Shown here: piece after piece, positions 5,050-5,443 of the stretch
How positions within the stretch are numbered: the first letter of the stretch is position 1
Layout: the number at the start of each line of letters is the position of its first letter
Source of the DNA: an uncultured Lachnospiraceae bacterium
GTDB taxonomy: Bacteria; Bacillota_A; Clostridia; Lachnospirales; Lachnospiraceae
DNA: 5,443 nucleotides
Direction: 5' to 3'
Assembly: GCA_910585655.1 (NCBI GenBank)
Contig: CAJUFW010000201.1
Location: 252 to 5,694, forward strand
Program-made: the position numbers and the translations under genes
Notes under the pieces: generated by a model
Database searches by the model: none
The model's input: only the letters and a program-made list of their open reading frames with translations
What the model was told of the DNA's origin: nothing

Positions 5050-5443
5050 ATGGCAAGAGATATGAGCCCTGTATTAAAAAGATGTAGATCCCTTGGCTTA
5101 GATCCGGTTTACCTGGGTATTGACAAGAAGTCGAACCGGACTTCTGCAAGGGCAGGCAAAAAGGTAAGCGAGTACGGCACACAGTTAAAAGAAAAGCAGA
5201 AAGCAAAATTTATCTACGGCGTATTGGAAAAGCCGTTCCGCAATAATTTTGAAAAGGCACAGAAGTTAAAATATGGTACGACCGGTGAAAACATGATGAT
5301 TCTGTTAGAGCTGAGACTGGACAATGTATTGTTCCGTATGGGCTATGGCAGAACCAGAAAAGAATCCAGACAGATCATAGGTCACAGGCATGTGCTGGTA
5401 AACGGCAGATGCGTACAGATTCCTTCTTATATCGTAAAAGCCG
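5050..5443 (+). CDS. rpsD: 30S ribosomal protein S4 (uS4), 3' end missing
   Basis: S4 binds 16S rRNA early and nucleates 30S assembly; in several bacteria it also represses its own operon by binding mRNA. The frame is open to the right edge, giving about 131 of the roughly 197-208 residues normal for the family. Seen are the N-terminal domain (MARDMSPVLKRC, then LGIDKKSNR, SEYGTQLKEKQKAKFIYGVLE at 40-60) and the start of the S4 RNA-binding domain, LELRLDNVLFRMGYGRTRKE (86-105) and VNGRCVQIPSYIVK (117-130). Only Cys12 remains in the N-terminal region, so this is the zinc-free form. ATG 5050 lies 11 nt after GGAGG (5034-5038). Presence of rpsD after rpsK is the clostridial arrangement; rpoA and rplQ would be expected next, beyond the window. 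Confidence 0.97.
   Translation, partial: MARDMSPVLKRCRSLGLDPVYLGIDKKSNRTSARAGKKVSEYGTQLKEKQKAKFIYGVLEKPFRNNFEKAQKLKYGTTGENMMILLELRLDNVLFRMGYGRTRKESRQIIGHRHVLVNGRCVQIPSYIVKA

Overview
The window is a stretch of the bacterial spc/alpha ribosomal-protein cluster, all on the + strand. It suggests a Firmicute of class Clostridia, most likely Lachnospiraceae or a close relative. The reasons are the gene order secY - adk - map - small KOW protein - infA - rpmJ - rpsM - rpsK - rpsD; rpsD inside the alpha operon (Bacillus subtilis has it elsewhere); an adenylate kinase with a four-cysteine zinc LID; strong GGAGG-type ribosome binding sites; and a moderate GC content. Genus cannot be read from the sequence.

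Layout. 1-1257: secY, cut by the left edge. 1258-1544: an unusually long 287-nt gap holding a terminator-like hairpin (1265-1324) and then a repeat-rich block with a perfect 41-bp direct repeat (1375-1415 and 1488-1528) around an inverted arm that can pair with either copy. 1545-2189: adk. 2195-2956: map. 2965-3270: KOW-domain protein, whose 3' end overlaps infA (3242-3460) by 29 nt. 3461-3540: a good internal sigma-A-type promoter. 3541-3654: rpmJ, only 37 codons. 3655-4090: a 436-nt gene-free region dense in hairpins, with a 12-bp direct repeat just before the rpsM ribosome binding site. 4091-4459: rpsM. 4460-4612: a 153-nt gap with two hairpins. 4613-5008: rpsK. 5050 to the right edge: rpsD, cut after about 131 codons.

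The genes are housekeeping. They cover membrane insertion and secretion (SecY), nucleotide energy balance (Adk), N-terminal methionine removal (Map), initiation (IF1), the L36 protein of the 50S subunit, and S13, S11 and S4 of the 30S subunit. No unknown protein system is visible. The material worth a second look is non-coding. The secY-adk gap looks like an inserted or expanded repeat element with mutually exclusive folds. The rpmJ-rpsM gap looks like a structured mRNA leader, in the same place as the S4-controlled alpha-operon leader of E. coli but with no sequence resemblance I can recognise.
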